Shown here: piece by piece, positions 1 through 8,396 of the stretch
How the letters are laid out: each line of letters opens with the position of its first letter
How positions within the stretch are numbered: the stretch's first letter is position 1
Origin: Burkholderiales bacterium
GTDB taxonomy: Bacteria; Pseudomonadota; Gammaproteobacteria; Burkholderiales; Burkholderiaceae_C
Length of the DNA: 63,120 bases
Assembly: GCA_026400275.1 (NCBI GenBank)
Contig: JAPLPK010000039.1
Coordinates: 1 to 63,120 of the forward strand
Reading direction: 5' to 3'
The notes under the pieces: generated by a model
Seen by the model: the letters and a program-made list of their open reading frames with translations, nothing else
Database searches by the model: none
What the model was told of the DNA's origin: nothing
Position numbers and translations under genes: made by a program

Positions 1-864
1 CAGACTCTGCGCAAGCAGCTCTCGAAACTGTAGCATCTGGGCAGTATTGCAAAAGCTGGCACCGTCCTCCAACGCCTGCAGTACCGTACCCAATGCAGCA
101 ATACCCGCCACGTTTTCAGTGCCCGAGCGCATGCCCGCCTCCTGGCCGCCGCCGGCCATCAGCGGGGTGAACGGCGTCCCCTGGCGCACATACAGCATGC
201 CTATGCCCTTGGGCGCGTACAGCTTGTGGCCGGAAAACGGCGCGTAGTCGATGCGCGTCTGCGCCAACTGCAAGGCCAGCTTGCCCAGCGCCTGCACGCA
301 GTCCACCAGCCAATAGGCCTGCGGGGCAACGTCGCTCAATACGGCCTCGATGCCGGCCAGGTCAGACACCACGCCGGTTTCGTTGTTCGCCGCCATGGTG
401 CAGACCAAGGCAGCCTGCGAAGCCAGGGCGCGCAGGGCAGCCAGGTCGTGCTGGCCGCTGCGCAGCACCGGCAGGGCGCGCAGCTCCAGCTGCAGACCCA
501 GCAGCTGGTTCCAGTGCGCCAGGCTTTCGGGCACGGCCTTGTGCTCGGTCGCGCCGTACAGCAACAAGCTGCCCACATCTTCGCCCCGGGCACGCCGGTC
601 GCGCACAGCGCACAGGGCCGACAGCACCGCCGTTTGTATGCCCTCGGTCGCACCGCTGACAAACACCACGTCGCCCGCACCCGCGCCCAACACCCGGGCC
701 GCACGGGCCCGCACCCCGTCCACCAGCTGGCGCGCCTGCAGACCGCTCACATGGGTGCTGCTAGGGTTGCCATACAACGTGCCCATGGCCTGCTGCGCGG
801 CGGCCAGGGCGGCGGGCAGCACAGGGGTGGTGGCGTTGCAGTCCAGGTAAATATCGGTGGGCAT
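1..864 (-). CDS. Cysteine desulfurase (class V aminotransferase), C-terminus cut by window edge
   Basis: PLP-dependent class V aminotransferase of the NifS/IscS type, which removes sulfur from cysteine as an enzyme-bound persulfide. The start reads MPTDIYLDCNATTP, the usual IscS-like opening. Further in are a TEHK-type segment and SGHKLYAPKGIG, whose Lys is the expected PLP Schiff-base lysine. 288 codons are present; the family is usually about 380-400 aa, so the C-terminus with the active-site Cys loop lies outside the window. ATG at 862-864. It is divergent from an Lrp/AsnC regulator across 124 bp, an arrangement that suggests local amino-acid-responsive control. Whether it serves Fe-S assembly or cysteine catabolism cannot be told here; no iscU-like neighbour is visible. 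Confidence 0.85.
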   Translation of the reverse strand, partial: MPTDIYLDCNATTPVLPAALAAAQQAMGTLYGNPSSTHVSGLQARQLVDGVRARAARVLGAGAGDVVFVSGATEGIQTAVLSALCAVRDRRARGEDVGSLLLYGATEHKAVPESLAHWNQLLGLQLELRALPVLRSGQHDLAALRALASQAALVCTMAANNETGVVSDLAGIEAVLSDVAPQAYWLVDCVQALGKLALQLAQTRIDYAPFSGHKLYAPKGIGMLYVRQGTPFTPLMAGGGQEAGMRSGTENVAGIAALGTVLQALEDGASFCNTAQMLQFRELLAQSL

Positions 865-988
865 GGTGGTTGTGGGGCAAGCTAAAAAGAAGTCCATGCT
901 ACCTACCGCAGGGTGAATACACGTTCTAATCTTTAACGCTATTGCACCGAAAAAAGGACAAAAAAACCATATAAATTAAAATAGCAGT

Positions 989-1477
989 ATGAACACACTA
1001 GACCGACTGGATTACGCCATCCTGGGTGCCTTGCAGGTGGATGGCAACCTGTCCGTGGCCGCGCTGGCTGAGCGCGTGGGCCTGTCCAGCACGCCCTGCT
1101 GGAAGCGGCTCAAGCGGCTAGAGGACGAGGGCTACCTCACCGGCCGTGTGGCCCTGGTCCATCCGCAAAAGGTGGGCCTGCCGGTGACGGTCTTCGTCAG
1201 CGTACGCACCCAGCAGCACGACGACAAATGGCTGGCCCAGTTCGGCGCCGCCGTGTCTGCCCTGCCCGAGGTGCAGGAGCTGCACCGCATGAGCGGCGAC
1301 GTGGACTATTTGCTCAAAGTCGTGACCACCGACATCGGCGGTTACGATCGCTTCTACAAAAAGCTCATCCAGGCTGCGCCGCTCAGCGGCGTGTCCAGCG
1401 CCTTTTCCATGGAACAGATCAAATCCACCACAGCACTGCCGCTGGATCTGGTGTCCTTTGGCGCATCCAAAACCTAG
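989..1477 (+). CDS. Lrp/AsnC family transcriptional regulator
   Basis: 162-aa Lrp/AsnC regulator. Residues 1-60 form the winged helix-turn-helix (LDRLDYAILGALQVDGNLSV, then LAERVGLSSTPCWKRLKRLE), followed by the RAM ligand-binding and oligomerisation domain (MSGDVDYLLKVV motif near residue 108). These proteins bind amino acids and control nearby metabolic genes. Placed head-to-head with the cysteine desulfurase, so that gene is the likely target; regulation by cysteine is an inference by analogy with DecR/CyuR-type regulators. The 12 bp to the rbgA start suggest co-transcription with rbgA. The upstream region is AT-rich (968-985), consistent with a promoter. Confidence 0.9.
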   Translation: MNTLDRLDYAILGALQVDGNLSVAALAERVGLSSTPCWKRLKRLEDEGYLTGRVALVHPQKVGLPVTVFVSVRTQQHDDKWLAQFGAAVSALPEVQELHRMSGDVDYLLKVVTTDIGGYDRFYKKLIQAAPLSGVSSAFSMEQIKSTTALPLDLVSFGASKT

Positions 1478-1489
1478 AAAGAAAAGAAC

Positions 1490-2428
1490 ATGCCCATCCA
1501 ATGGTTCCCCGGCCATATGCACCTGACAAAGAAGGCCATCACCGAACGCCTGAAAGAAACCGATGTGGTGATCGAGCTGCTGGACGCGCGCCTGCCAGGC
1601 TCCAGCGCCAACCCCATGCTCGCCGAACTGATCGGCAGCACGCCCACGCTCAAGGTGCTGAACAAGCAGGACATTGCCGACCCGGCGCGCACTGCATTGT
1701 GGCTAGACCACTACAACGCCCTGCCCGGCACCCGCGCCATCGCCCTGGATGCCAGTGAAACTGCGCCGGCCCAGCGCCTGATCCCCGCCTGCCGGTTGCT
1801 CGCGCCCTTGCGCGGCGGCATGGTCAAGCCCATGCGGGTGCTGATCTGCGGCGTGCCCAATGTGGGCAAGTCCACCCTGGTCAACACCTTGAAAGGCAAG
1901 CGCGCCGCCAAAACCGGCGACGAGGCTGGCATCACCAAGCTGGAGCAACGCATCGTGCTGGCAGACGACTTCTACGCCTACGACACACCCGGCATGCTGT
2001 GGCCGCGCATCATCGTCGAGCAAAGCGGCTACCACCTGGCCGCTGCGGGCTCCATTGGACGCAACGCCTTTGACGAAGAAGAGGTAGCACTAGAGCTGCC
2101 GCTGATTCTGCAAAAACACTATGCCGGCCAGGTAGAACAGCGCTACAAGCTGGACCCCATCCTGGGCCTGACCGACGTAGCCCTGCTCACCGAAATCGCC
2201 CGCAAACGCGGCGGCCTGCTGGGCAAGGGCAAGGTAAATCTGCAAAAAGCCGCCGAGATCGTGCTCACCGAATTCCGCGCCGCCACCCTGGGCCGCATCA
2301 CCCTGGAAACACCGGAAGAATTCGCCCAGTGGCTTGCCGAAGGCAAAGCCTTGGATGCCGCGCGCCAGGCGAAGAAGGATGCGCGGAAGAACAAGAAGGG
2401 GCCAACGCGAGACGCGTTACCAGAATAA
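1490..2428 (+). CDS. rbgA: Ribosome biogenesis GTPase RbgA/YlqF
   Basis: 312-aa circularly permuted GTPase that acts late in 50S ribosomal subunit assembly. The permuted motif order is visible: the G4 motif NKQD at residues 58-61 comes before G1 GVPNVGKST (121-129), followed by G3 DTPG near residue 166. The amino end WFPGHM is the family hallmark. The C-terminal third is the RNA-binding region and ends in a basic Lys/Arg tail. It lies 12 bp behind the Lrp-type regulator and ends just before a strong shared terminator facing the convergent porin gene. Length is normal for the family. Confidence 0.92.
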   Translation: MPIQWFPGHMHLTKKAITERLKETDVVIELLDARLPGSSANPMLAELIGSTPTLKVLNKQDIADPARTALWLDHYNALPGTRAIALDASETAPAQRLIPACRLLAPLRGGMVKPMRVLICGVPNVGKSTLVNTLKGKRAAKTGDEAGITKLEQRIVLADDFYAYDTPGMLWPRIIVEQSGYHLAAAGSIGRNAFDEEEVALELPLILQKHYAGQVEQRYKLDPILGLTDVALLTEIARKRGGLLGKGKVNLQKAAEIVLTEFRAATLGRITLETPEEFAQWLAEGKALDAARQAKKDARKNKKGPTRDALPE

Positions 2429-2440
2429 ATTAACAAGCAT

Positions 2441-2477
2441 AAAAAAACCCGCTGCATTTCTGCAGCGGGTTTTTTTG
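2441..2477. terminator. Bidirectional intrinsic terminator between rbgA and porin
   Basis: Perfect hairpin ACCCGCTGCA / TGCAGCGGGT (about 2447-2470) with a 7-A run on the left and a 7-T run on the right, so it can terminate transcription in both directions. It sits between convergent rbgA (stop 2428) and the porin (stop 2512). Confidence 0.93.
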
Positions 2478-2511
2478 TTTTAAACCTGAACTGGCTTACG
2501 CCAGCAACAGA

Positions 2512-3591
2512 TTAGAAACGGTGCTGAATACCAACAGCGAACAGGTCGTGCTTGGTGGTAGCTGCACCGGAAACCTTGCTGTCGTCAGCTTCGTAGCCGC
2601 CGTACAGAGCCGTACGCTTGGACAAAGCGTACTTGGCGCCCAGGCCGTAACCCTTACGCTTTGCGTTACCAGCCGTAGCGTTGTCCTTGGACTGAGCGTA
2701 GCTAGCAGACAAGGTCAGAGCAGCACCGACGGGAACGTCAACACCCAGTTGGTAATCGGTTGCATCAGCACCCGACACGTTACCCATGTTTGCAGCCTTG
2801 CCGTAGATAGCGTAAGGCTTAGCAACGCCGAAGTCATAAGAACCACCCAGACGGGTGAACTTCTTGGCAGTCACGTCGCCAGCAGACTTTTCATCTTGGT
2901 AACCAAAGTTCACGCTGATAGGGCCATTGGCATACACCAAAGCAAAGCTGGTCACGGCGCCGGCATTGTGCACGGTAACTGCAGGAACTGCAGCAGTCGT
3001 AGCCGTTGCTGGAACTGCAGCAACTGCCGTATTCGTCTTGTTCTCACCCAGGCTGTAGCTCAAAGAGCCAGAGAAGCCGCTGAAGCTAGGGGTGTAGTAA
3101 GCGATCGTGTTGCCTGGGCGAACCAAGTAACCGGTCGACTTGAACGTGCTGTTCATTGGCGACAAAGCCGAGTCAAACACGGCATCAGACGCGCCGCTGA
3201 CATCGTCAAAAGGCGTGGGGGTCAAGCCGAAACGGGTGGAACCGAAGGAGCCAGCCAGACCAACCCATGCTTGACGGGAGAAGGCAGTGTTGGTCACTTT
3301 GCTGGTCAACAGAGTCGTGGACTTAGCAGTACCGTCATCAGCAGCAATACCTTGTTCCAGTTGGAAGTTGGCAGCCAAACCGCCACCCAGATCTTCAGAG
3401 CCCTTCAGGCCAAAACGCGAGGTATTCACCAGGCCGCTTTCCAGCTTGGATTGACGCAGGCTGGTCGTGCCGTTGTCGGTCTTGGTGCTGCCGAGGTACA
3501 TGTCAACGATACCGTACAGGGTCACGCTGGACTGAGCCATGGCGGCGCCGGAGGTGGCGAGTACTGCCAGGGCGATCAGGGATTTTTTCAT
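2512..3591 (-). CDS. Gram-negative porin (Omp32-like)
   Basis: 359-aa outer-membrane trimeric porin. Signal peptide MKKSLIALAVLATSGAAMAQ, then SSVTLYGIVDMYLGS, the conserved first strand of Burkholderiales porins. The middle has the FGLKGSEDLGGGL segment and the end is DLFAVGIQHRF with the C-terminal Phe recognised by the BAM machinery. ATG at 3591 is chosen over an in-frame TTG at 3606 because that TTG is part of the Shine-Dalgarno stretch TTGGAGAA. It diverges from a second porin gene across about 400 bp. It is probably the main general diffusion porin; substrate preference cannot be read from sequence. Confidence 0.92.
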   Translation of the reverse strand: MKKSLIALAVLATSGAAMAQSSVTLYGIVDMYLGSTKTDNGTTSLRQSKLESGLVNTSRFGLKGSEDLGGGLAANFQLEQGIAADDGTAKSTTLLTSKVTNTAFSRQAWVGLAGSFGSTRFGLTPTPFDDVSGASDAVFDSALSPMNSTFKSTGYLVRPGNTIAYYTPSFSGFSGSLSYSLGENKTNTAVAAVPATATTAAVPAVTVHNAGAVTSFALVYANGPISVNFGYQDEKSAGDVTAKKFTRLGGSYDFGVAKPYAIYGKAANMGNVSGADATDYQLGVDVPVGAALTLSASYAQSKDNATAGNAKRKGYGLGAKYALSKRTALYGGYEADDSKVSGAATTKHDLFAVGIQHRF

Positions 3592-4007
3592 GGAAAGGTT
3601 CTCCAAAGATTAAAAGATGTCGGGTTCACAGTCAGGCTGTAACCTCAACCCCACTCCTTGTTTCAGAAGCTGATCGGATTAAAGCAGACGACCCCGGATA
3701 AACCGGTGACGTTTTAGTCATAAACATATGATTTGTTAATTAAAAACAACACTCCAGACATACAAGAAGGCTCCGATTCCAGGCTGCCACGCCCGGCAAT
3801 TCGTATATTCCACATGAATTGACCTGTTTCGCACGGCCAACTTACAAAGAGTCACGAAACTACATAAAAAATTTACAGCGACGGACAGATGCAAAGCTAG
3901 GTACAAAATATGTAACTTCGTAAGGGGGTTACCCTTTGCCAGGGATCTGCCACGCCGGCGCTACTGCCAAGCCTGGGCCACTTTGACGACAGCAACCGAG
4001 GAAAAAT
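3592..4007. promoter_or_regulatory. AT-rich divergent region between two porin genes
   Basis: About 415 bp, clearly more AT-rich than its surroundings (especially 3700-3760 and 3840-3930), between divergent porin genes. It must hold both promoters and probably stress- or osmo-responsive sites, but no operator could be assigned with confidence. GAGGAAA at about 3999-4004 is the ribosome-binding site of the right-hand porin. No coding potential seen. Confidence 0.5.
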
Positions 4008-5273
4008 GTGAAAAAAAACAGTTTGCTGGCTACAACAGCATTGCTCGCAGGCATGGCGTCCATCACTGCAGCACAAGAAACGCCGACCAGTAACGTCACG
4101 ATTTACGGCATCGCCGACGTGGGCATCAACCACGTCACCGGTCTAAAGCAAGGCACGGTCACGCAACTGGCCAGCGGCGTCATGGAAGGTTCACGCTGGG
4201 GTCTGAAAGGCAGTGAAGACCTGGGCGGCGGCATGCGTGCATTATTTACACTTGAAAGCCGGTTTGAAATAGATACCGGCGCGGTCTACAACGTCCCGGC
4301 CTCCGGCGCACAGGTGCCGGACCGTTTGAATACAGCCACGCTGATGGGGCTTCCCGCCACGGCGCAGCCTTTGGTTAACGCGGTCGCTGGTGCACTGGGG
4401 TCGCGGTTTGGCGTCAATGTTGCCGACAAAAACCTGTTTGACCGCCAGGCCTTCATGGGATTGGTCACGCCAGTCGGCGCGATCATGGCGGGCCGCCAAT
4501 ACACCCCTGGCTACGTGGTGTCGGCCACTTTTGACTCCATGCACGGCGAATCCAGCCTGGCCCTGGGCCAATTGGTGTCGGTCCCCGCGTCTTTCACCAT
4601 CCGCACCAGCAATGCATTGCAATACGCCGTCCAGGCCAGCGGACTCAGCGCAAGTCTGATGGTGGCAGCCGGCGAAGTGGCGGGCAACAACTCCGCGAAC
4701 CGACTTCTGGGCGCCATGGCCACTTATAAAGGCACCGGTTTTTCCCTGGGTGCGGGCTACAACACGCAGAACAACGAGCTAGGTGAGAAAGGGCTAACGA
4801 ACACCCTGCTGGGCGCTTCGGTAGATATCGGCCCAGGCAGCTTCAGCACCATGTACGCCACCATAAAAGACGACCACCCCGCCGACCTGTCGAGCGTGTC
4901 GGCCCTGCTCGTTTCCAAAGGAGCCAGCGCGGCCAGTGCCGAAGCCGTGCAAAACGCCTTCATCCGGGCGGTGCAACAAGACGCGCGCCTGCTGCATATA
5001 GGCTATCGCATCCGCAGCGGCCCGCACACCTTCACTGTGGCCTATAACACTATGAACGACAGGACCGCCAACAATGCCGACCGCGACTCCTATGGAGCAG
5101 CCTACACCTATGCGCTGTCCAAACGCACCGATCTGAACGCCGTGTTGACGCGCTTCAACAACAGCGGTGCATCGCAGCTGGCACCGGGTGGCAACGGCTT
5201 TCTGGGGGGCGTCACCGCCAGTGCGGGCACCGACTCGAACAGCTTGGCGCTGGCCCTGCGCCACCGCTTCTAA
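4008..5273 (+). CDS. Gram-negative porin, second copy
   Basis: 421-aa porin, longer than its divergent neighbour (359 aa) and clearly different from it. Signal peptide about residues 1-22 ending ASITAAQ. The first strand SNVTIYGIADVGINHVTG and SRWGLKGSEDLGGGMRALF are family motifs, and it ends LALALRHRF with the terminal Phe. It starts with GTG at 4008; the ATG two bases earlier runs straight into TGA, and GAGGAAA lies just upstream. The extra length comes from Ala/Ser-rich loops around residues 90-140 and 290-320, which probably form extracellular or constriction loops. Substrate unknown. Confidence 0.9.
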   Translation: MKKNSLLATTALLAGMASITAAQETPTSNVTIYGIADVGINHVTGLKQGTVTQLASGVMEGSRWGLKGSEDLGGGMRALFTLESRFEIDTGAVYNVPASGAQVPDRLNTATLMGLPATAQPLVNAVAGALGSRFGVNVADKNLFDRQAFMGLVTPVGAIMAGRQYTPGYVVSATFDSMHGESSLALGQLVSVPASFTIRTSNALQYAVQASGLSASLMVAAGEVAGNNSANRLLGAMATYKGTGFSLGAGYNTQNNELGEKGLTNTLLGASVDIGPGSFSTMYATIKDDHPADLSSVSALLVSKGASAASAEAVQNAFIRAVQQDARLLHIGYRIRSGPHTFTVAYNTMNDRTANNADRDSYGAAYTYALSKRTDLNAVLTRFNNSGASQLAPGGNGFLGGVTASAGTDSNSLALALRHRF

Positions 5274-5281
5274 CCCCAGAA

Positions 5282-5306
5282 CAAGCCCTCGGTCCTCGGG
5301 GGCTTG
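5282..5306 (+). terminator. Possible terminator hairpin after second porin
   Basis: CAAGCCC pairs with GGGCTTG (5282-5288 with 5300-5306) just behind the porin stop. No U-run follows, so it may act as a weak terminator or an mRNA 3'-end stabiliser. Confidence 0.4.
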
Positions 5307-5376
5307 GGTCTCAGGCGGCATGAAACCGACGCAGTGATTTACAGTGAAGCCCTGTTTGCCCAACTACACGCACCGC

Positions 5377-6021
5377 ATGTCGCTACCCAGCCCTCCTTCT
5401 TTAGACCAAATCTGCCGTGTCGCAGACTCTGCGCTGCGCACTATCTTCACCCGACCGCATGGCAACCGGGCCTGCCCTACGGTGCCGGAACACACGCAGG
5501 AGCTGAGCGCCGAGGAGAAAACCCAGTCCGCCGCGCTCATGCGCGTCAACCATGTGGGCGAGGTGTGCGCGCAAGCCTTGTACAAGGCCCAGTCACTGGT
5601 CACACCAACGCCGGCTCTGCGCGCGCATTTTGAACATGCTGCCGGCGAGGAAACCGACCACCTGGCCTGGACGCACCAGCGGCTGGACGAATTAGGCGGC
5701 AGGCCCAGCATGTTGAATCCGCTGTGGTACGCGGGCGCCTTCGGCCTCGGCCTGGCGGCCGGTCGGCTCGGCGGCGACCGCTGGAGCCTGGGCTTTGTAG
5801 TGGAAACGGAGAACCAGGTGTCGGCCCACCTGGAAAGCCATCTGCAGCGCCTACCGAGCAACGACCACGCATCCAAGGCCATCGTGGTGCAAATGAAGGA
5901 TGACGAAGAGCGCCACGCCCACGAAGCCAAGATCCAGGGTGCGATCGATTTGCCGGCGCCCATCAAAACCATGATGCGCGTGGCGGCCAAGGTCATGACG
6001 ACCGTGGCCCACAGAATCTAA
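5377..6021 (+). CDS. coq7: Coq7-type 2-polyprenyl-3-methyl-6-methoxy-1,4-benzoquinone monooxygenase
   Basis: 214-aa diiron hydroxylase of ubiquinone biosynthesis that adds the penultimate ring hydroxyl. Ferritin-like helices carry the metal ligands: MRVNHVGEVCAQALY, HAAGEETDHLAW, VETENQVSAHLESHL and DDEERHAHEAK supply the expected E/ExxH pattern. The ATG at 5377 (MSLPSPPSLDQ) is preferred to an upstream GTG at 5344, since the extra 11 residues are not family-like. It is an O2-dependent enzyme, which fits an aerobic organism. It ends 3 bp before the stop of the convergent OsmC gene. Confidence 0.92.
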   Translation: MSLPSPPSLDQICRVADSALRTIFTRPHGNRACPTVPEHTQELSAEEKTQSAALMRVNHVGEVCAQALYKAQSLVTPTPALRAHFEHAAGEETDHLAWTHQRLDELGGRPSMLNPLWYAGAFGLGLAAGRLGGDRWSLGFVVETENQVSAHLESHLQRLPSNDHASKAIVVQMKDDEERHAHEAKIQGAIDLPAPIKTMMRVAAKVMTTVAHRI

Positions 6022-6024
6022 ACC

Positions 6025-6477
6025 TTAGGTGGCTTCCACCAGATCAAAGCTGGTGGTGATCTCGGCTGTCTTGCCCAGCATGATGGTGGCCGAGCAATAT
6101 TTGTCATGGCTCATGGCAATTGCACGCTCCACCGCAGCCGCTGGAATGCCCTTGCCGGTCACGGTGAAATGCATATTGATCTTGGTGAACACCTTGGGAT
6201 CGACGTCGGCACGGTCGGCAGCCAGCTTGACCGAGCAGCCGCGCACGTCGTGGCGGCCGCGCTTCAAAATCAGCACCACGTCATAGGCAGTGCAGCCACC
6301 GGTGCCGGCCAACAAAGTCTCCATCGGACGGGGCGCCAGGTTCTGGCCACCGTTCTCGGGTTTGGCGCTGTCAGGCGCGCCATCCATGGTCAAAGTGTGG
6401 CCACTGCCGGTTTCGGCCACAAACCCCATGCCGGAGCGGGTACCCGCTGCGCCGGTCCAACTGACTGTGCATTCCAT
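6025..6477 (-). CDS. OsmC family protein
   Basis: 150-aa OsmC/Ohr-superfamily protein, closest in layout to the YhfA/OsmC-like group. Opens with MECTVSWTGAAGTRSGMGF. The central LLAGTGGCTAYDVVLILKRGR has one conserved Cys, and the second redox region HDKYCSATIML has the other. Such proteins reduce organic hydroperoxides or act as peroxiredoxin-like thiol enzymes. Convergent with coq7. Confidence 0.88.
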   Translation of the reverse strand: MECTVSWTGAAGTRSGMGFVAETGSGHTLTMDGAPDSAKPENGGQNLAPRPMETLLAGTGGCTAYDVVLILKRGRHDVRGCSVKLAADRADVDPKVFTKINMHFTVTGKGIPAAAVERAIAMSHDKYCSATIMLGKTAEITTSFDLVEAT

Positions 6478-6604
6478 GCTGCGTATCTTTCTGAGGCAAA
6501 GCCCAATTATGAGAACAAGCCCGATTTTGCCTAGCCGCGCGCATTAATTCACGGTTTTAACAACACGCGGATGCTGCAACGCAGCAAGACCTAGGGAAAA
6601 CGAC

Positions 6605-6610
6605 TACAAT
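6605..6610 (+). promoter_or_regulatory. Possible -10 element for the candidate small RNA
   Basis: TACAAT, six to seven bases before the first hairpin of the candidate small RNA at 6616. No convincing -35 element at 16-18 bp spacing, so the assignment is weak. Confidence 0.3.
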
Positions 6611-6615
6611 AAATC

Positions 6616-6710
6616 CATCGCACACATTTAACCCGTGTGCACCGTTTGTCTCCTCCACCCTCTGAAAAGGTGGATTTAAGCCCCGAGTCGAAAGACTTGG
6701 GGCTTTTTTT
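6616..6710 (+). ncRNA. Candidate small RNA with anti-Shine-Dalgarno motif and strong terminator
   Basis: A gene-free stretch of about 95 nt folding into three consecutive hairpins. Hairpin 1: GCACAC/GTGTGC (6620-6625, 6635-6640). Hairpin 2: TCCACC/GGTGGA (6654-6659, 6669-6674). Hairpin 3: AAGCCCC.AGTC-GAAA-GACT.GGGGCTT (6678-6705) with a GAAA tetraloop and a run of seven Ts (6704-6710), a textbook intrinsic terminator. CTCCTCC at 6650-6656, at the foot of hairpin 2, is complementary to Shine-Dalgarno sequences. The element ends about 68 nt before ilvA. It could instead be an attenuator-like leader, but no Ile/Val-rich leader peptide is present. No family was recognised. Confidence 0.5.
6678..6710 (+). 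terminator. Strong intrinsic terminator
   Basis: 12-bp stem (one G-U pair) closed by a GAAA tetraloop, followed by seven Ts. It ends the candidate small RNA and would also stop leftward-initiated read-through into ilvA. Confidence 0.9.
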
Positions 6711-6777
6711 ATGCCCCAAGCGGTGGCAAACGGCGTGCGCGGGCCGGCCCCTTATGATCTCCCTCCCAGGAGAACCC

Positions 6778-8391
6778 ATGACGACCGCACCCGCCAAAGC
6801 CCCCAAGGCCCAGAAACCAGTCCAAGCGGCCAAGCCGCTGACCCCCGCCGACTATCTGAAAAAGATTCTGACCGCCCGCGTCTACGACGTCGCCATCGAA
6901 TCCGCCCTGGAGCCCGCGCGCAACCTCAGCCGCCGCCTCGGCAACACGGTTCTACTCAAACGCGAAGACACACAGCCCGTGTTCAGCTTCAAGCTGCGCG
7001 GTGCTTACAACAAGATGGCCCACCTGACGCCGCAGCAGCTCAAAAAGGGCGTGATCTGCGCCTCCGCCGGCAACCACGCCCAGGGCGTGGCCATGAGTGC
7101 GCGCAAGCTCGGCACGCGTGCCGTCATCGTCATGCCCACCACCACACCCCAGGTCAAGGTGGACGCGGTGGCCGCGCTGGGCGGTGAAGTAGTGCTGTTT
7201 GGCGAAAGCTATACGGACGCCTACAACCACTCCCTGTCGCTGCAGAAAAAGCAGGGCCTGACCTTTGTCCACCCGTTTGACGACCCCGATGTGATTGCCG
7301 GCCAAGGCACCATCGCCATGGAAATCCTGCGCCAGCTACAGGGCCTGGGCTCGCAGCACCTGGACGCAGTGTTTGTCGCCATCGGCGGCGGTGGCCTGAT
7401 CTCCGGCGTGGCCAACTACATCAAGGCCGTGCGGCCCGACATCAAGGTCATCGGCGTGCAAACCAGCGACTCCGACGCCATGCTGCAGTCGGTCAACGCC
7501 AAGAAGCGCGTGACCCTGGCCGATGTGGGCCTGTTCGCCGATGGCACCGCCGTCAAGCTGGTGGGTGAAGAAACCTTCCGCGTGGCACGCGGCCTGGTGG
7601 ACGAATTCATCACCGTAGACACCGACGCCGTCTGCGCCGCCATCAAGGACGTGTTCGTGGACACGCGCAGCATCGTCGAGCCCTCGGGCGCAATGGCCGT
7701 GGCCGCCATGAAGCAGTACGTGTCCAAGCACAAGACCAAGGGCCAGACCTACGCCGCGATCCTGTGTGGCGCGAACATGAACTTCGACCGCCTGCGCTTT
7801 GTCGCCGAGCGGGCCGAGGTGGGCGAGGAACGCGAGGCCCTGTTTGCCGTCACCATCCCCGAAGAGCGCGGCAGCTTCAAGCGCTTCTGCGAAGCCATAG
7901 GCCAGCTGCCCGGCGGGCCGCGTAATGTGACCGAGTTCAATTACCGCATCAGCGACGCAGCCAAGAGCAACGCCGCCCATGTGTTCGTCGGCCTGACCAC
8001 CACGGCCAAGGGCGAATCGCAAAAAATCGCCAGCAACTTCAGCAAACACGGCTTCAAGGCGCTGGACCTGACCCACAACGAGCTGGCCAAGGAGCACATC
8101 CGCCACATGGTGGGCGGGCAGTCGGCACTGGCGCAAGATGAACGCCTGCTCAGCTTTGTGTTCCCCGAGCGGCCCGGCGCGCTGATGAAGTTCCTAAGCC
8201 TGGTGCGCCCGGGCTGGAACATCAGCCTGTTCCACTACCGCAACCAGGGCGCGGACTACGGCCGCATCCTGGTCGGCCTGCAAGTACCCAAGGCCGATGC
8301 GAAAGCCTTCGACAAATTCCTGGCCACGCTGGACTACCCCTACGTCGAAGAAACCAACAACCCCGTCTACCAGCTATTTCTGCAGAGCTGA
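6778..8391 (+). CDS. ilvA: Threonine dehydratase, biosynthetic
   Basis: 537-aa PLP enzyme that deaminates L-threonine to 2-oxobutanoate, the first step of isoleucine synthesis. The N-terminal catalytic domain has the lysine motif FSFKLRGAYNKM, SAGNHAQGVA, and the phosphate-binding AIGGGGLISG. The C-terminal part after about residue 345 has two ACT-like regulatory repeats (EERGSFKRFCEAIG and ERPGALMKFLSLV), marking the feedback-regulated long form. ATG at 6778 is set by the AGGAGAA site six bases upstream; the reading frame stays open further upstream through the small-RNA element, but without a usable start. It is followed 5 bp later by cobS. Confidence 0.94.
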   Translation: MTTAPAKAPKAQKPVQAAKPLTPADYLKKILTARVYDVAIESALEPARNLSRRLGNTVLLKREDTQPVFSFKLRGAYNKMAHLTPQQLKKGVICASAGNHAQGVAMSARKLGTRAVIVMPTTTPQVKVDAVAALGGEVVLFGESYTDAYNHSLSLQKKQGLTFVHPFDDPDVIAGQGTIAMEILRQLQGLGSQHLDAVFVAIGGGGLISGVANYIKAVRPDIKVIGVQTSDSDAMLQSVNAKKRVTLADVGLFADGTAVKLVGEETFRVARGLVDEFITVDTDAVCAAIKDVFVDTRSIVEPSGAMAVAAMKQYVSKHKTKGQTYAAILCGANMNFDRLRFVAERAEVGEEREALFAVTIPEERGSFKRFCEAIGQLPGGPRNVTEFNYRISDAAKSNAAHVFVGLTTTAKGESQKIASNFSKHGFKALDLTHNELAKEHIRHMVGGQSALAQDERLLSFVFPERPGALMKFLSLVRPGWNISLFHYRNQGADYGRILVGLQVPKADAKAFDKFLATLDYPYVEETNNPVYQLFLQS

Positions 8392-8396
8392 CGCGA

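Noticed and set aside
6600-6777. Leader-peptide attenuator for ilvA
   Set aside because: The short frames over the element have no run of Ile, Val or Leu codons, and the terminator is complete without an alternative antiterminator fold that I can see.
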